Below, in pieces: positions 21,100 through 30,570 of a DNA stretch of 30,570 nt. The notes beneath the pieces are model-generated. The model was given only the letters and a program-made list of their open reading frames with translations. It did not search any database and was not told where the DNA came from. Within the stretch, counting starts at the first letter, position 1. Each line of letters opens with the position of its first letter. The stretch is from assembly GCA_964058805.1 (NCBI GenBank), contig CAXKVV010001921.1:1-30570 (forward strand), written 5' to 3'. This stretch comes from Schoenoplectus triqueter (taxonomy: Eukaryota; Streptophyta; Magnoliopsida; Poales; Cyperaceae). Both the position numbers and the translations under genes were made by a program.

Positions 21100-21566
21100 C
21101 ATGTTGATATCTTGATATTATATTATTATATTTTCGTTCCAATATTTTAACTAACATTTACCGAACGGTATTTTCAATTTCTCCAATAATGAAAACAATA
21201 TTATCGAGATAGCACTATTCTGTTACTATTATATGTTTAATATTTAAAAAGAGATATTCATTGACTTGCTAAATTTTCACTATCTGCCTTGTTTTTGTAA
21301 GGAGTGGATACGGAAAGAGAAATACTATCGATGAGTGTTCTAAATAGTATGTTATAGCGTTTTCGAAACTCAAACGCTATACTATACACTTACATTATAC
21401 TATGCACGTTATTTGGTGCAATAGCGGTGATAGAGAACCGTTATTGCATATAGCGTATAGCGACGTTATCGTATAAATTTTGGATCAAAATTTATTTCTT
21501 CTTTGTTATCAGTATTTTGATTTGACCCCGACTTGCATCTTTCTCTTACTTTCTTCTTGGATCCCT

Positions 21567-21864
21567 TTTTTACCTGAAATAATAACTAAAACTAGACAGT
21601 AGGGGTGGATCCATAGAGGGTCAGGGGGCGGCTACCCCCCTGGATTTTAAAAAAAATAATGCTTTTAGGTAATATTTTCGGTAATCCACCCCCTTGAAAT
21701 TTGTTTTTGCCCCCTTCTTTACCTGAAATAATAATTAAAACTAGACAGTAGGGGTGGATCCATAGAGGGTCAGGGGGTGGCTATCCTCCTGGATTTTGAA
21801 AAATAATGCTTTTAGGTAATATTTTCGGTAATCCACCCCCTTGAAATTTGTTTTTGCCCCTTAG
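21567..21864. repeat. 149-bp tandem duplication spanning a transposon end and its flank
   Basis: Two near-identical units with a 149-bp period each contain host sequence (TTACCTGAAATAATAA.TAAA), the 8-bp CTAGACAG and the first ~115 bp of the hAT-like element. CTAGACAG recurs at 21592-21599 and 21741-21748. The second unit runs on into the rest of the element, whereas the first stops at a CCCCTT-type junction. The duplication therefore took place after the element had inserted. Confidence 0.85.
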
Positions 21865-22176
21865 ATTATCTGAATATTTTTATTGAAAAAAATTTAATAT
21901 CATGCATAATGAAATAATTATGTAAAAATGTCAAAATATGAAGTTCCATAAAGAAAAACTTTCTTCATCAACTTGATTATCTATTATTTTGAGTTTTATT
22001 TTATTGTTATTTTTAATATATAAGCTGTTATTATTTTGATAGTTTTTAATAGGTAAGAATATATATTAAATTATTAAAATTTTTTATTTTGTATCCAATT
22101 AGTTAATGAATTTGAATCTGATAAGTTATTACAATCTGATAATTATCCCCTGACCAAAATCATGCATCCGCCCTTG
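21749..22176 (+). mobile_element. hAT-like MITE copy 2 (428 bp, 8-bp TSD)
   Basis: The left end is TAGGGGTGGATCC and the right end CATCCGCCCTTG, imperfect inverted termini of the CAGGGGCGGAT type. Flanks CTAGACAG (21741-21748) and CTAGGCAG (22177-22184) make an 8-bp duplication with one mismatch. The interior aligns in opposite orientation with the element at 6890-7297, including a CTTTCTTCATCAACTTGATT segment and the AATATATATTAAATTATTA-type arm. It is non-coding. A partial copy of its left end lies at 21600 to about 21715 because of a later tandem duplication. Confidence 0.85.
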
Positions 22177-22553
22177 CTAGGCAGTACCTTGAACTTAAGT
22201 TATTTAAATCAAATTAACCTAAAAAGTTTTATTTTGAGACTTAATATAATTTAAAATTTAATATTGTAATTAATTCATCATGGATCTTAGTTAATAACAG
22301 AACGCGCTTGACAAAAAATGATATCTATTATTTAATTTAGTAATTTATTATATCAAAGATATTTTGAATAGTAGTTTAGAAATTGTACTTGTTCAATTTC
22401 AGTATTATCTTTTAATTGATTTTGTGTTATTTATTTATTTATCTCTTTGAATATTTAGATATATATCAGATAACTTTTGCTATAGCACGTTATAACGTGA
22501 TAACTTTTTTTAAGACTATCACAATGACGCGATAAATCGCTATTTAGAACCTT

Positions 22554-23098
22554 ACTATCTAAATAAGTCAATGTATTATAATTTAGGCTCCCATATTTAC
22601 TGAAAATAATAATAAATCATTACCACCTTTTAATTCATTTAAGTGGCGACTGGCGAGTGAACAGAAATGGCGTTAACGTCCTTATCAGTTTATTAATTTG
22701 CCAATCAGCAGTCTTAATATGATTTTTTTTCGTAGTTCACTACTTATCATTAGAGCAATTGTCTAACACACTCGTAGGCACTGGAGCGAATATTGATGTG
22801 ACAATTAGTATTTAGTATTTATACACGTAATTTTGAATATTTTCGGAGTAACCAATAGAAGAAATTTCGGGATTATCTCCTTGCTCGGCCTGCTCACTCC
22901 CACTTGCATTTCTTTACAACGGAGATGCCACAGGTTTAAAGTTAAATAAGAGACGTATAACAGTCCCAAAATTGAAAAGCACGCACACCGAGCAATCCTC
23001 TCCCCCCTCTTTCTTTTTCTTTAGGGGGCGATGCACCTTTACGATCTCTCTTCTCATTTTTCATGAATTCTCCCTCGCATCCAACAAAAAATTCCAGT
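22554..23098. other. Upstream region and leader of the receptor-like kinase gene
   Basis: Non-coding. It becomes CT-rich from about 22998 (CCTCTCCCCCCTCTTTCTTTTTC), as in many plant 5' leaders. An in-frame ATG at 23063 precedes the family-typical start at 23099 by 12 codons. No firm TATA box was assigned. Confidence 0.5.
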
Positions 23099-26000
23099 AT
23101 GTCAATCTGGTCTGAAGGATTCCTCAACAACTGGCTCTCCACAAAGACCTCCATTTTCGGCCTCCGCCTCTGGGTCGTGATCGGGATTCTTGTTGGCGCC
23201 GCGATTGTTCTTGTTCTCTTTCTCCTTTCTCTTTTCTTCACCTCTCGCCGCCGCTCCCCTCGCCGGCGACTATCCTCCTCCGCTGGCCCCAGCTCAAGCA
23301 AGCCTCTCAAGCTCCACCTCCGTGACCGGACTCCTCCAGTGTCGAAAGATATCCGAGAGATTGTGCAACAAAATGCTTCCTATCAGTTGCCCCTGCCTGA
23401 GGTGCAGATCGACATTGGAAAGACAGATCACCGGGTGGTGCTGGGCGGAGACCGACGGACGGTGGCGGAGCCTCCTCCTGCTCAGTCAGGTTCGACAACT
23501 GGTACTACCAGTGGGGAGAGCCGAGCTGCTGGGGATGGGACTGGCACTCCAGCCAAGACACCAGAGGTTTCACATCTTGGATGGGGCCATTGGTTAGTAC
23601 TTACTAATATGGATAGTAACCACTTTTTAATTCTATTGTTCTTTTTTGTGATGGGCAGGGTGGCTAACTTGACCAATTTTACTGCCGTCATTTTTAAAAA
23701 TAATAATATAATTAATTATATTTTAATATTAAATATTATGTAATCCTATTTTTAATAATAAGTTTCACTGGCTCTTTATGCAGAGAAACTACTCATGCGT
23801 CTTTTTTTTGTGTGTGCAACACCACTGTTTTTCTTTTTCTTTTATTTTGTGCAACACCACTTACAGTGAAGGTTTTGTTTTGCAAATGCATTTTTTCAAA
23901 CTTACTCTCATCGGCGCTGTTGTATTTTTTAAAAAAGTAACTGAAAAAAATATTTGAAAAGACGTGCAGTGATGCATTTGTAAAACGTTAATTCGACTAA
24001 CGTATTTGTAAAATGTCACTATCATCATCGGCGACCTGTCATTTATATTATTAAAATTTTGATTAAATAATGTTTTTTTTATTAAAATTAGGAATTAAAT
24101 AATTTTTATTATAAAAATCACGGATTTTACTGTGTTGTTCTGTGGGGTTTCTTTTTTTTAACTTGAATAATGTGGGAATAAGAATTTGTTTCTAATTTTA
24201 TAGGTACACATTAAGAGAGTTGGAGGAGGCGACCAACGGACTGGCTGAGGAGAATGTGATCGGAGAGGGAGGATATGGGATTGTTTATCGGGGAGTGTTT
24301 GCTGATCAAACCATTGTTGCTGTTAAAAATTTGCTTAACAATAGGTATCTGTTACCTCCCTTGACTAATTATTTTGAAGCAATGAATTTAGAAATGTCTG
24401 ATTTTTGTTAGAAGTAGGTCCAACTTGTTCTTTAAATTAATATATGACCTTTTTACTATCTGGTGATTACTTTAGTATAGCTTTTGGTACCTAATACAAT
24501 GGCATTTATGATATTTGGTTCTACAAATTTGCTAATTTGATTATATTCTTTTTTCTTATCTCATCCGTTTGGTCAAATTTTATAACACGGAGTTGGTGCT
24601 TTTGTGGTTATGGTGTATTCCACTCCTCCCATTGTCTTCCTAACCATAATTTATTGCCATCCTGTGGTATCTGTCGTGATAAGTTTTAAAGTTTGTTCTA
24701 GGCACATTATTGTTGATCAACTCATGACTTCAGTGGTGGAACTTGAATTATAATTTTGATGTGCCTTTTCCTTAAAGGAACTTAAGGAAAATTACTAGTA
24801 ATTATTCGATACATGTTCTTTTCCTAGGGGTCAGGCAGAAAAGGAGTTTAAAGTGGAGGTGGAGGCTATTGGTCGTGTTAGGCACAAAAATCTTGTCAGA
24901 TTACTTGGATACTGTGTAGAAGGGGCTTATAGGTTGATTTATCTACTTGTGCTTTACTTTCTTATGTTTGTAAATAATCTAAAAAGTTTTTTATTCTTCT
25001 ATTATTAATTTTTTTCTTCTATAAACGTCTGTAGGATGCTTGTTTATGAGTATGTAGACAATGGCAATTTAGATCAGTGGTTGCATGGTGATGTTGGTGA
25101 AACAAGTCCATTAACTTGGGAAATTAGGTTGAATATTATCCTCGGAACTGCTAAAGGGTGAGTACTTGATTTTACTTGTCTTGTTTTTCTAAATTTGCTA
25201 TTTCTAGTTTTTGTATTTGCTGGCAATCTGCATGAGCAAATTTGAAGCTTTAGAAATAGCTTTATAATATGTTTTGTTAGAAATCGAAAAAAAAATCATG
25301 TAAGCTAATGTTAATGTAGGAAAATCTCTGTATTCTAGTTATACCAAGATTTTAAGGATCTCTTATCCAATAAAATTGGATCTTTATCTTTCAAACTATC
25401 CTTGATTGGCGTTAAGTCTCTCTCTAAGAACTCTTAAGATAAAACCACCTAACTAATGCAAGGTATAAAGTAGTGTTGAAGTAAGCAAATGTACTTCAGA
25501 CCCAAGTTATCGTACAGTTACTTTGTATGCACTCATTCAGTGCATGGATGATGGCACCTTAAAGAGAAGAAAATGAAAAAAAAATATCACCTGAAACAAC
25601 AAGGCATCTTCAATTAATTTAATTGCTTGTACTCTCTCTAGTTGTATGTGATGATTTTAAATGTAGAATTAATTTGAAATATATGTTTTTCAAGGCTAGC
25701 ATACCTCCATGAGGGGCTTGAACCGAAGGTTGTACATCGTGATGTGAAAACTAGCAATATACTTCTTGATCGACAATGGAACCCAAAAGTTTCAGATTTT
25801 GGGCTTGCCAAATTATTGTGTTCCGAGAGGAGCTATGTCACAACACGTGTCATGGGTACATTTGGGTAAGTTCCAGATTTGGTTGTAATATTACAAGCAT
25901 TTTCTTTGTTAGCTACTAAGGATTTTGAATAATTTATACTAATGTGTTGTAGGTATGTGGCTCCTGAGTATGCTAGCACCGGCATGCTTAATGAGAGAAG

Positions 26001-27074
26001 TGATGTTTACAGTTTTGGTGTTCTTATAATGGAAATAATTACTGGCAGATCTCCTGTGGACTATTCAAGACCACCTAGCGAGGTTTATAGTTAAAAACTT
26101 CAAATTGTATCAAAATTAGATTTCTTGCCTGGTATAGGTCTCCACACACCAGCTATAGAAACATAAAGAGCTCCCAAAATACTTCATTTTTGGATTCTTG
26201 TTATTAAAATTAGTTGCCCTTCACATGGGTAATCACTATTGAGGTATGGTACTTTTGGTGACAGTGCAAGCCAGCTCATTCTGGACTATCATACACTAGA
26301 TCTTTGTGTGAACTTCCTAGAAGAAAAACATAATTGATATTTGATACCTTTACTAATGTATTTTGTGTTATCAGGTGAATTTGATAGAGTGGCTGAAGAA
26401 TATGGTGGCAGAGAGAAAGGCTGAACTGGTGGTGGATCCAAAAATAGCAGAGAAGCCATCTTCAAAGGCACTTAAACGAGTACTTCTTGTGGCATTGCGA
26501 TGTGTTGACCCGGATGGTCACAAGAGACCCAAAATGGGGCATGTTATCCACATGCTAGAAATGGATGACCTGCTTATCAAAGACGTATGTGATTTCATTA
26601 GTAATAGGTTTCTTGTAAAATGAGAAATGTCATGTGCACTGACAAAATGGTACGAGATATCACATACGTAATTATGGCCTACTAAAATATGAGATTATAT
26701 ATTTTTTTAACCTTTTTAAGAGATGACCAGACTAACGGTAGTTTTCCTTTTACTAAAATTAAGGGATTAGTTGGAGTTCTTTTATATTTGAAAAAAGATT
26801 AATATTTTGTAAAAAAAAAGAAAAGGGGTAATTTTTGGTAGGATTAAAACTTCCAACTTCCAATTAATTCAAGGTAGGATCAAACTTCTAAATTAATGAA
26901 ATTACGACGCCCTTGTGTTGGCTGGTATTAGAATGATTGTTGATATTGACAGTATGTTTAAATTTTTTACAGGAAAGAAAAATGGGACGAGATGTATCTT
27001 CCATCTCATCAAATCAGTGCAGCAGTAACGAAGGGAACTTCAGAAATCGTGACAACCAAACAATGTGGAGGTAG
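23099..27074 (+). CDS. Membrane receptor-like Ser/Thr kinase, At1g01540/At4g01330 type (8 exons, 491 aa)
   Basis: Exons: 23099-23592, 24204-24344, 24828-24932, 25035-25157, 25695-25865, 25953-26082, 26375-26584 and 26973-27074. All are GT-AG with consistent phases (1476 nt). A short N-terminus ([18 protein letters not shown]) precedes one membrane segment at about 24-47 and a basic RRRSPRRR stop-transfer stretch, so almost the whole protein is cytosolic and there is no large ectodomain. A Ser/Thr/Pro/Gly-rich linker leads to [20 protein letters not shown] and the kinase: glycine loop [11 protein letters not shown] (185-195), lysine K206, HRDVKTSN (302-309), DFGLAK (322-327) and APEYAS. It is an RD kinase with all key residues, so probably active. 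The Ser/Asn-rich C-terminal tail is poorly conserved. The MSIWSEGF start fits the family; an in-frame ATG at 23063 would add 12 residues. Ligand and pathway are unknown. Confidence 0.93.
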
Positions 27075-28970
27075 ATTATATCGGGTAGCTAGGGTTAATG
27101 GGTTTGAGCTTTGTACCATATTTGTTTTATCATACTGATTAAATTATTTTCCTTTATTTGCTGCCTCTAATGTCATTTTAGAAATGGGTGTTTTCTCGAT
27201 TAGTCCTTGTGTAAAAATTATTATGTGATATATAATTATATCTATAGTCGACAGGGAAAGAAGAATTAAAATTATGGACCATTCCCTAGATCTGGCTTTG
27301 GTTGTAGGTGCCATTGATTTATCTAGCGGAAAAAAGAAACCACATTCTGTCATGCATATCTAATGGTTCCTAGTGATAAAGGCACAATTATTGTGCTAGT
27401 CACGTGCCACGTGAAATGGCTCACAACAGGTTGTTAAGAGGTTTTCTTTATTAAAAGACAGCTTTGTTGACGTACTTAGGTCGTTAATTGCTAGATTTAA
27501 TGGTTTTGAGACAATAGCTTGGTACGGAGCCGAATTTTCTGATAAAATTTGCAATAGATGTTTTAGTTGAGTACGAGTAGCCTCCAGCCATAATGTTTTT
27601 TTTGTTTTGTTTTAATATAATGTAACTTGTATATAGACATGACTTTTAGCTTTCTTTTATCAACACTTAGACCATTAAGGCATCTTATGCAATGATTATT
27701 TTTCATTTCTTTTGTTTATTAAAATGTTCTCTTAGTAAGATAAGCCAATACCTGCAAGTCAAATATTCTTTACAAATTACGTTAGTTAATTATTCTTGTA
27801 GGGAAAGATTTTTCTCTTTTTCTTTTTTTTCAACTTCTATGCATTCTTGGAAGATGTGAGCCTTCGGTGTTTACAATGTGTTATATATAACATGGTCAAA
27901 CTGCATTACATGAAATTGGAATCTGGGAATTTTGATGCTTGCCAAATTTCCTGCGAAGTCGTATAGTATCTTAAACAAGTGGATAACAATAAAACCTAAG
28001 ATGCTTCTCTGGTTCACTTCATATGCACATCAGTTTATTTAAATCTTGACCAGTTTCATAAATAGACAGAAGTTCATTTTCAGTTGGCTTTCAGAACCAA
28101 AAACAATTGAAACACAAAATAAAATAAAAAAGAAGAAGAAGTGCGAAAAAATGGAATTTTTTTTGAAAAAAAAATCGTTACAAATGATAAAATACAATAG
28201 TTAATTCAGATAAGTAATAGTAGTGATTAGAATTGTATTCTGTTTCAACTGATATTGACAGGTTGATTGTGAAGAAAAATTGCAAGTTAGGGCAAGCAAG
28301 AAAATTAGAAGGTTTTAGAGATCATATGAACTGTTGAATTTGTTTATCTTCAATCATTTTGGTATTATCTACTCCAATCCGGGTCATGGAAGAAACTAAT
28401 ACTCTTTTATATTTCTTCTTTAGTGACTTAAGCAGGTTTTAATAATTTCTGATGAACCTAGATACCGGGTGTGGTATCAAACAAACATTATTTAGTAATA
28501 AAATAGTTGGAATATCCACTTTTTGTGGGAAAAAAACTTTCATTTACAATTCAAGTGAAATTATATAAGTTTTTAAGATAAGCGTGAATTTTATTAAAAT
28601 TTGAATTCGTGCAGGATTATATGTATTTATTTATTTCTTACACTGACTTTGTACATTACTACATTTTATTGGTTGACGAGCATGCGAAGCGTCTCAGTCA
28701 AGATCACATGATTCTTAATCTTTTGCAATACATTTGTTGTTCATACCTTATTTCTGTAATTCTGTGTCAAAGACGGGATTTTAAATTTGAAATGGTTAGT
28801 GGTATTAAAAATATAAGAAAATGGTTAGGAGGACATTTCAGGTTTCAACGGCTAGGTGGCGCCTTGTTTTCAAATTCAATTTTTTTTTTTTTCTGATAGA
28901 AGAACAGGTCTCTATCTGATTTCTCTATCTATAGCCCAGTAAATAGGCTTAAAAGAATTTAAAATTAGGT
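27075..28970. other. 3' region of the kinase gene and intergenic DNA
   Basis: No canonical AATAAA lies in the first 300 bp after the stop, so the polyadenylation site is not fixed. The rest is AT-rich, with poly-A and poly-T runs near 28120-28180 and 28880-28895 but no element with definable ends. The 95-codon frame at 28609-28896 opens with GTG, ends in poly-Phe from a T-run and resembles nothing I know, so it is not called. Confidence 0.45.
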
Positions 28971-29606
28971 GTGCAAACTGATCGGATATTACATATCCGG
29001 ATAATAGCGGATACAAATATTTTCGGATATGAATTTGAATATAGACAAATTTTTGTTAGATATGAATACGGTTTTTAATTTGAAATTGAATACGGATAAT
29101 TATTCGAATTAGGATATTTTTGAAATTTGGATATCTGAATAAAAGGTCATTATATCTTTTTCAATTATATTTTTAATGTAGATTATAAGTTCAATTAAAT
29201 TTATATATAATTTGTCCTTATATTTTATTTTTAATAGTTTTTTTTGATACATTTTAATTAATATTTTAGTTTTTATAGTTTTTAACAACTAATTTGTAAT
29301 GATAATTATTGATTAAATAATTAATGATATAATAATGATTAATAATTAAAATTTTATAATAATATAACTTTTATAATTAGTGATCTATCATGAAAATATT
29401 ATATAATTATTTTTAATTATGTATATTATATATTTATATATTACCTAATTCGTATTTGTATCCGTTTAATATCTAATCTTTATTTTTATCCGGAATTATC
29501 CATATTTGTATTTTCATATTTGAAAAATTAAAACAAATACAAAAATAGTTTTAAACAAATATGAAAATAGTTTTGACCACTATCCAATTTTATCTGATCT
29601 GTTTAC
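28966..29606. mobile_element. Degenerate inverted-repeat element with CGGATA-rich ends
   Basis: The left end GTGCAAACTGATCGGATA (from about 28971) and the right end, in reverse complement, GTTGTAAACAGATCAGATA are imperfect inverted termini. CGGATA and ATCCG words recur within 150 bp of each end (28982-29100 and 29450-29600), with an AT-only core between. This subterminal-repeat design is typical of non-autonomous hAT-like elements, but no TSD is visible and the arms are diverged. Confidence 0.5.
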
Positions 29607-29950
29607 AACCATATGTGTATCACCTACAATGCAGCACACACGACAACCCTCAGATTCAAAAGATTCCTTTAAAATCGTTGAATTATGAATTTTCACACGG
29701 ATCAAACAACCTTAAAATCACGCTCCACACTGCAGCGTGATAGACGATAAAAATTTATTCACACCCCTACTTAAAATGAGACGGTGGCTGCTGGGAATCA
29801 GAATTCTTGCCGTCGGCTGCTGCCTGCATACCGTGCAGCGCTGGCTCGTCCATCCGAACACATCAAGATTGGTGTCAACTCCAATCTCAAAGATCGTTGC
29901 ATGTCCAAACTCCAAAGTGGCAAGGCTACCGCAGCATGCTGCGGTGTGGT
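29607..29950. other. Intergenic segment with small hairpins
   Basis: ATCACGCT (29717-29724) and AGCGTGAT (29734-29741) form a hairpin with a 9-base loop, and CCGCAGCATGCTGCGG near 29929 is a perfect 16-bp palindrome just before the hAT-like element. Base composition is higher in GC than the surroundings. The overlapping frames at 29718-30095 share no family resemblance. It may be part of an older inverted-repeat element into which the next one jumped. Confidence 0.35.
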
Positions 29951-30553
29951 TAGGGCTGCAAATGAGTCGAGTTCGAGTGAGTCGAGTTTAGCTCAAATTC
30001 GGCTCATGAAAATTCGAGTCGAGTTGAGTCGAGCTCGTGAAATGTTTCGAGCTGAAAAGTCTAGCTCAAGCTCGGCTCGTTACTATTCGAGCTAGCTCAT
30101 GAGCCAATATATGTATGTTGACTCAGTTTGATATTTATATTTAGTATATCTATAAACTACAAATTTGATATATCTAAAAAATAATACATGAATTAGTACA
30201 AAATTGATATATCAACAAATTATATTTTTATCAAAATCTTTGCTGCATTAATTTAAATTGATGGACCAATAAAAAAACTATCAATACGGATATATAAGCC
30301 ATGTCACGAGCGAGTATAAGAAGTCGTTAAGCCGCTGAGATTATAAGATAATGAGAGATAATGAGATATGAATTATCATATTAAAGTTTAGCATAAAAAA
30401 CATATAAATTATTATTATTCGAGTCAAGTCACGATCCAAGTCAATCCCAACTTAAACTCAATTCATTTAATTATTGAATTAGATTAGTTCGAATCAAATT
30501 AATTTAAATCAAATTAGTTTGAATTTGAGCCTGATCCTTTTTGTGCAGCCGTA
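29951..30553. mobile_element. hAT-like element (603 bp, perfect 8-bp TSD)
   Basis: The left tip is TAGGGCTGCAAATGAG and the right end, read in reverse complement, TACGGCTGCACAAAAAG, so termini are inverted repeats of about 12 bp with mismatches. GGTGTGGT flanks it exactly on both sides (29943-29950 and 30554-30561), the 8-bp duplication of hAT elements. The left 150 bp are packed with GAGTCGAG, GAGCTCG and GCTCG words, a typical subterminal repeat, and the centre is AT-rich. It encodes no transposase, so it is non-autonomous. Confidence 0.85.
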
Positions 30554-30570
30554 GGTGTGGTAGATAGGCA

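Larger units (their letters stand above)
21338..22553. mobile_element. Older inverted-repeat element interrupted by a hAT insertion
   Basis: Near 21338 the sequence reads TGTTCTAAATAG, with TATAGCG words following; near 22540-22553 it ends CGCTATTTAGAACC, whose reverse complement is GGTTCTAAATAGCG. TATAGCG, CGTTAT and TAACG words recur near both ends (21350-21470 and 22480-22540). TACTATC occurs just outside both ends but at unequal distances, so a TSD is not established. The hAT-like element and its duplicated left end account for about 600 bp of the interior. No transposase frame is visible. Confidence 0.5.

Noticed and set aside
21338..22553. Target-site duplication TACTATC for the outer element
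   Set aside because: The 7-mer occurs outside both ends but at different distances from the tips (7 and about 2 bases), so it is not a convincing TSD.
22942..23310. 122-residue minus-strand frame with many Arg/Lys/Glu
   Set aside because: Antisense reading of the CT-rich leader and first exon of the kinase gene; basic low complexity explains it.
23190..23597. 135-residue frame overlapping exon 1 of the kinase gene
   Set aside because: It is a +1 shadow of a GC-rich coding exon whose true frame matches a known kinase family.
28609..28896. 95-residue open frame
   Set aside because: It begins with GTG, ends in a poly-T run and has no recognisable family, splice context or promoter.

Overview
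This is a stretch of nuclear genome from a flowering plant, most likely a eudicot. It is AT-rich, its genes carry many GT-AG introns, their products match plant gene families, and the intergenic DNA is crowded with small non-autonomous DNA transposons. I cannot name the species. All exon boundaries below come from reading frames, splice consensus and remembered family conservation, not from transcripts.

Four protein-coding genes, all on the + strand, can be assembled exon by exon with every splice phase agreeing. (1) 652-5862: a 371-residue PINX1-like G-patch protein, probably nucleolar. (2) 8168-11370: a 345-residue lipid kinase of the diacylglycerol-kinase fold, most like plant sphingoid long-chain base kinase 2 (LCBK2). 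(3) 13029-14761: plastid 2-C-methyl-D-erythritol 2,4-cyclodiphosphate synthase (ISPF/MDS) of the MEP isoprenoid pathway, 233 residues. (4) 23099-27074: a single-pass membrane receptor-like Ser/Thr kinase of the At1g01540/At4g01330 type, 491 residues. They are unrelated housekeeping or signalling genes that happen to be neighbours. Nothing suggests an operon-like or biosynthetic cluster.

The rest is mainly transposon debris, and several elements can be delimited to the base by target-site duplications (TSDs). These are: a Tourist/PIF-Harbinger-like MITE in the promoter of gene 1 (32-391, TSD TAA); two members of one hAT-like MITE family in opposite orientation (6890-7297 and 21749-22176, 8-bp TSDs); a separate hAT-like element at the window end (29951-30553, perfect 8-bp TSD); and a Mutator-like foldback element (16871-17128, 9-bp TSD) with a truncated relative nearby. 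The 17.9-19.45 kb segment holds related foldback elements set in (TA)n/(GA)n microsatellites. The hAT element at 21.7 kb sits inside an older inverted-repeat element (about 21.34-22.55 kb), and its left end plus flanking host DNA was later duplicated in tandem with a 149-bp period, so the order of events can be read.

I found no convincing rRNA, tRNA, CRISPR array, viral gene or novel protein system. The most interesting material is the layered transposon history between ISPF and the receptor kinase, a possible alternative last exon of LCBK2, an intron bounded by a 12-bp direct repeat, and an unexplained coding-like island at 6.56-6.79 kb.
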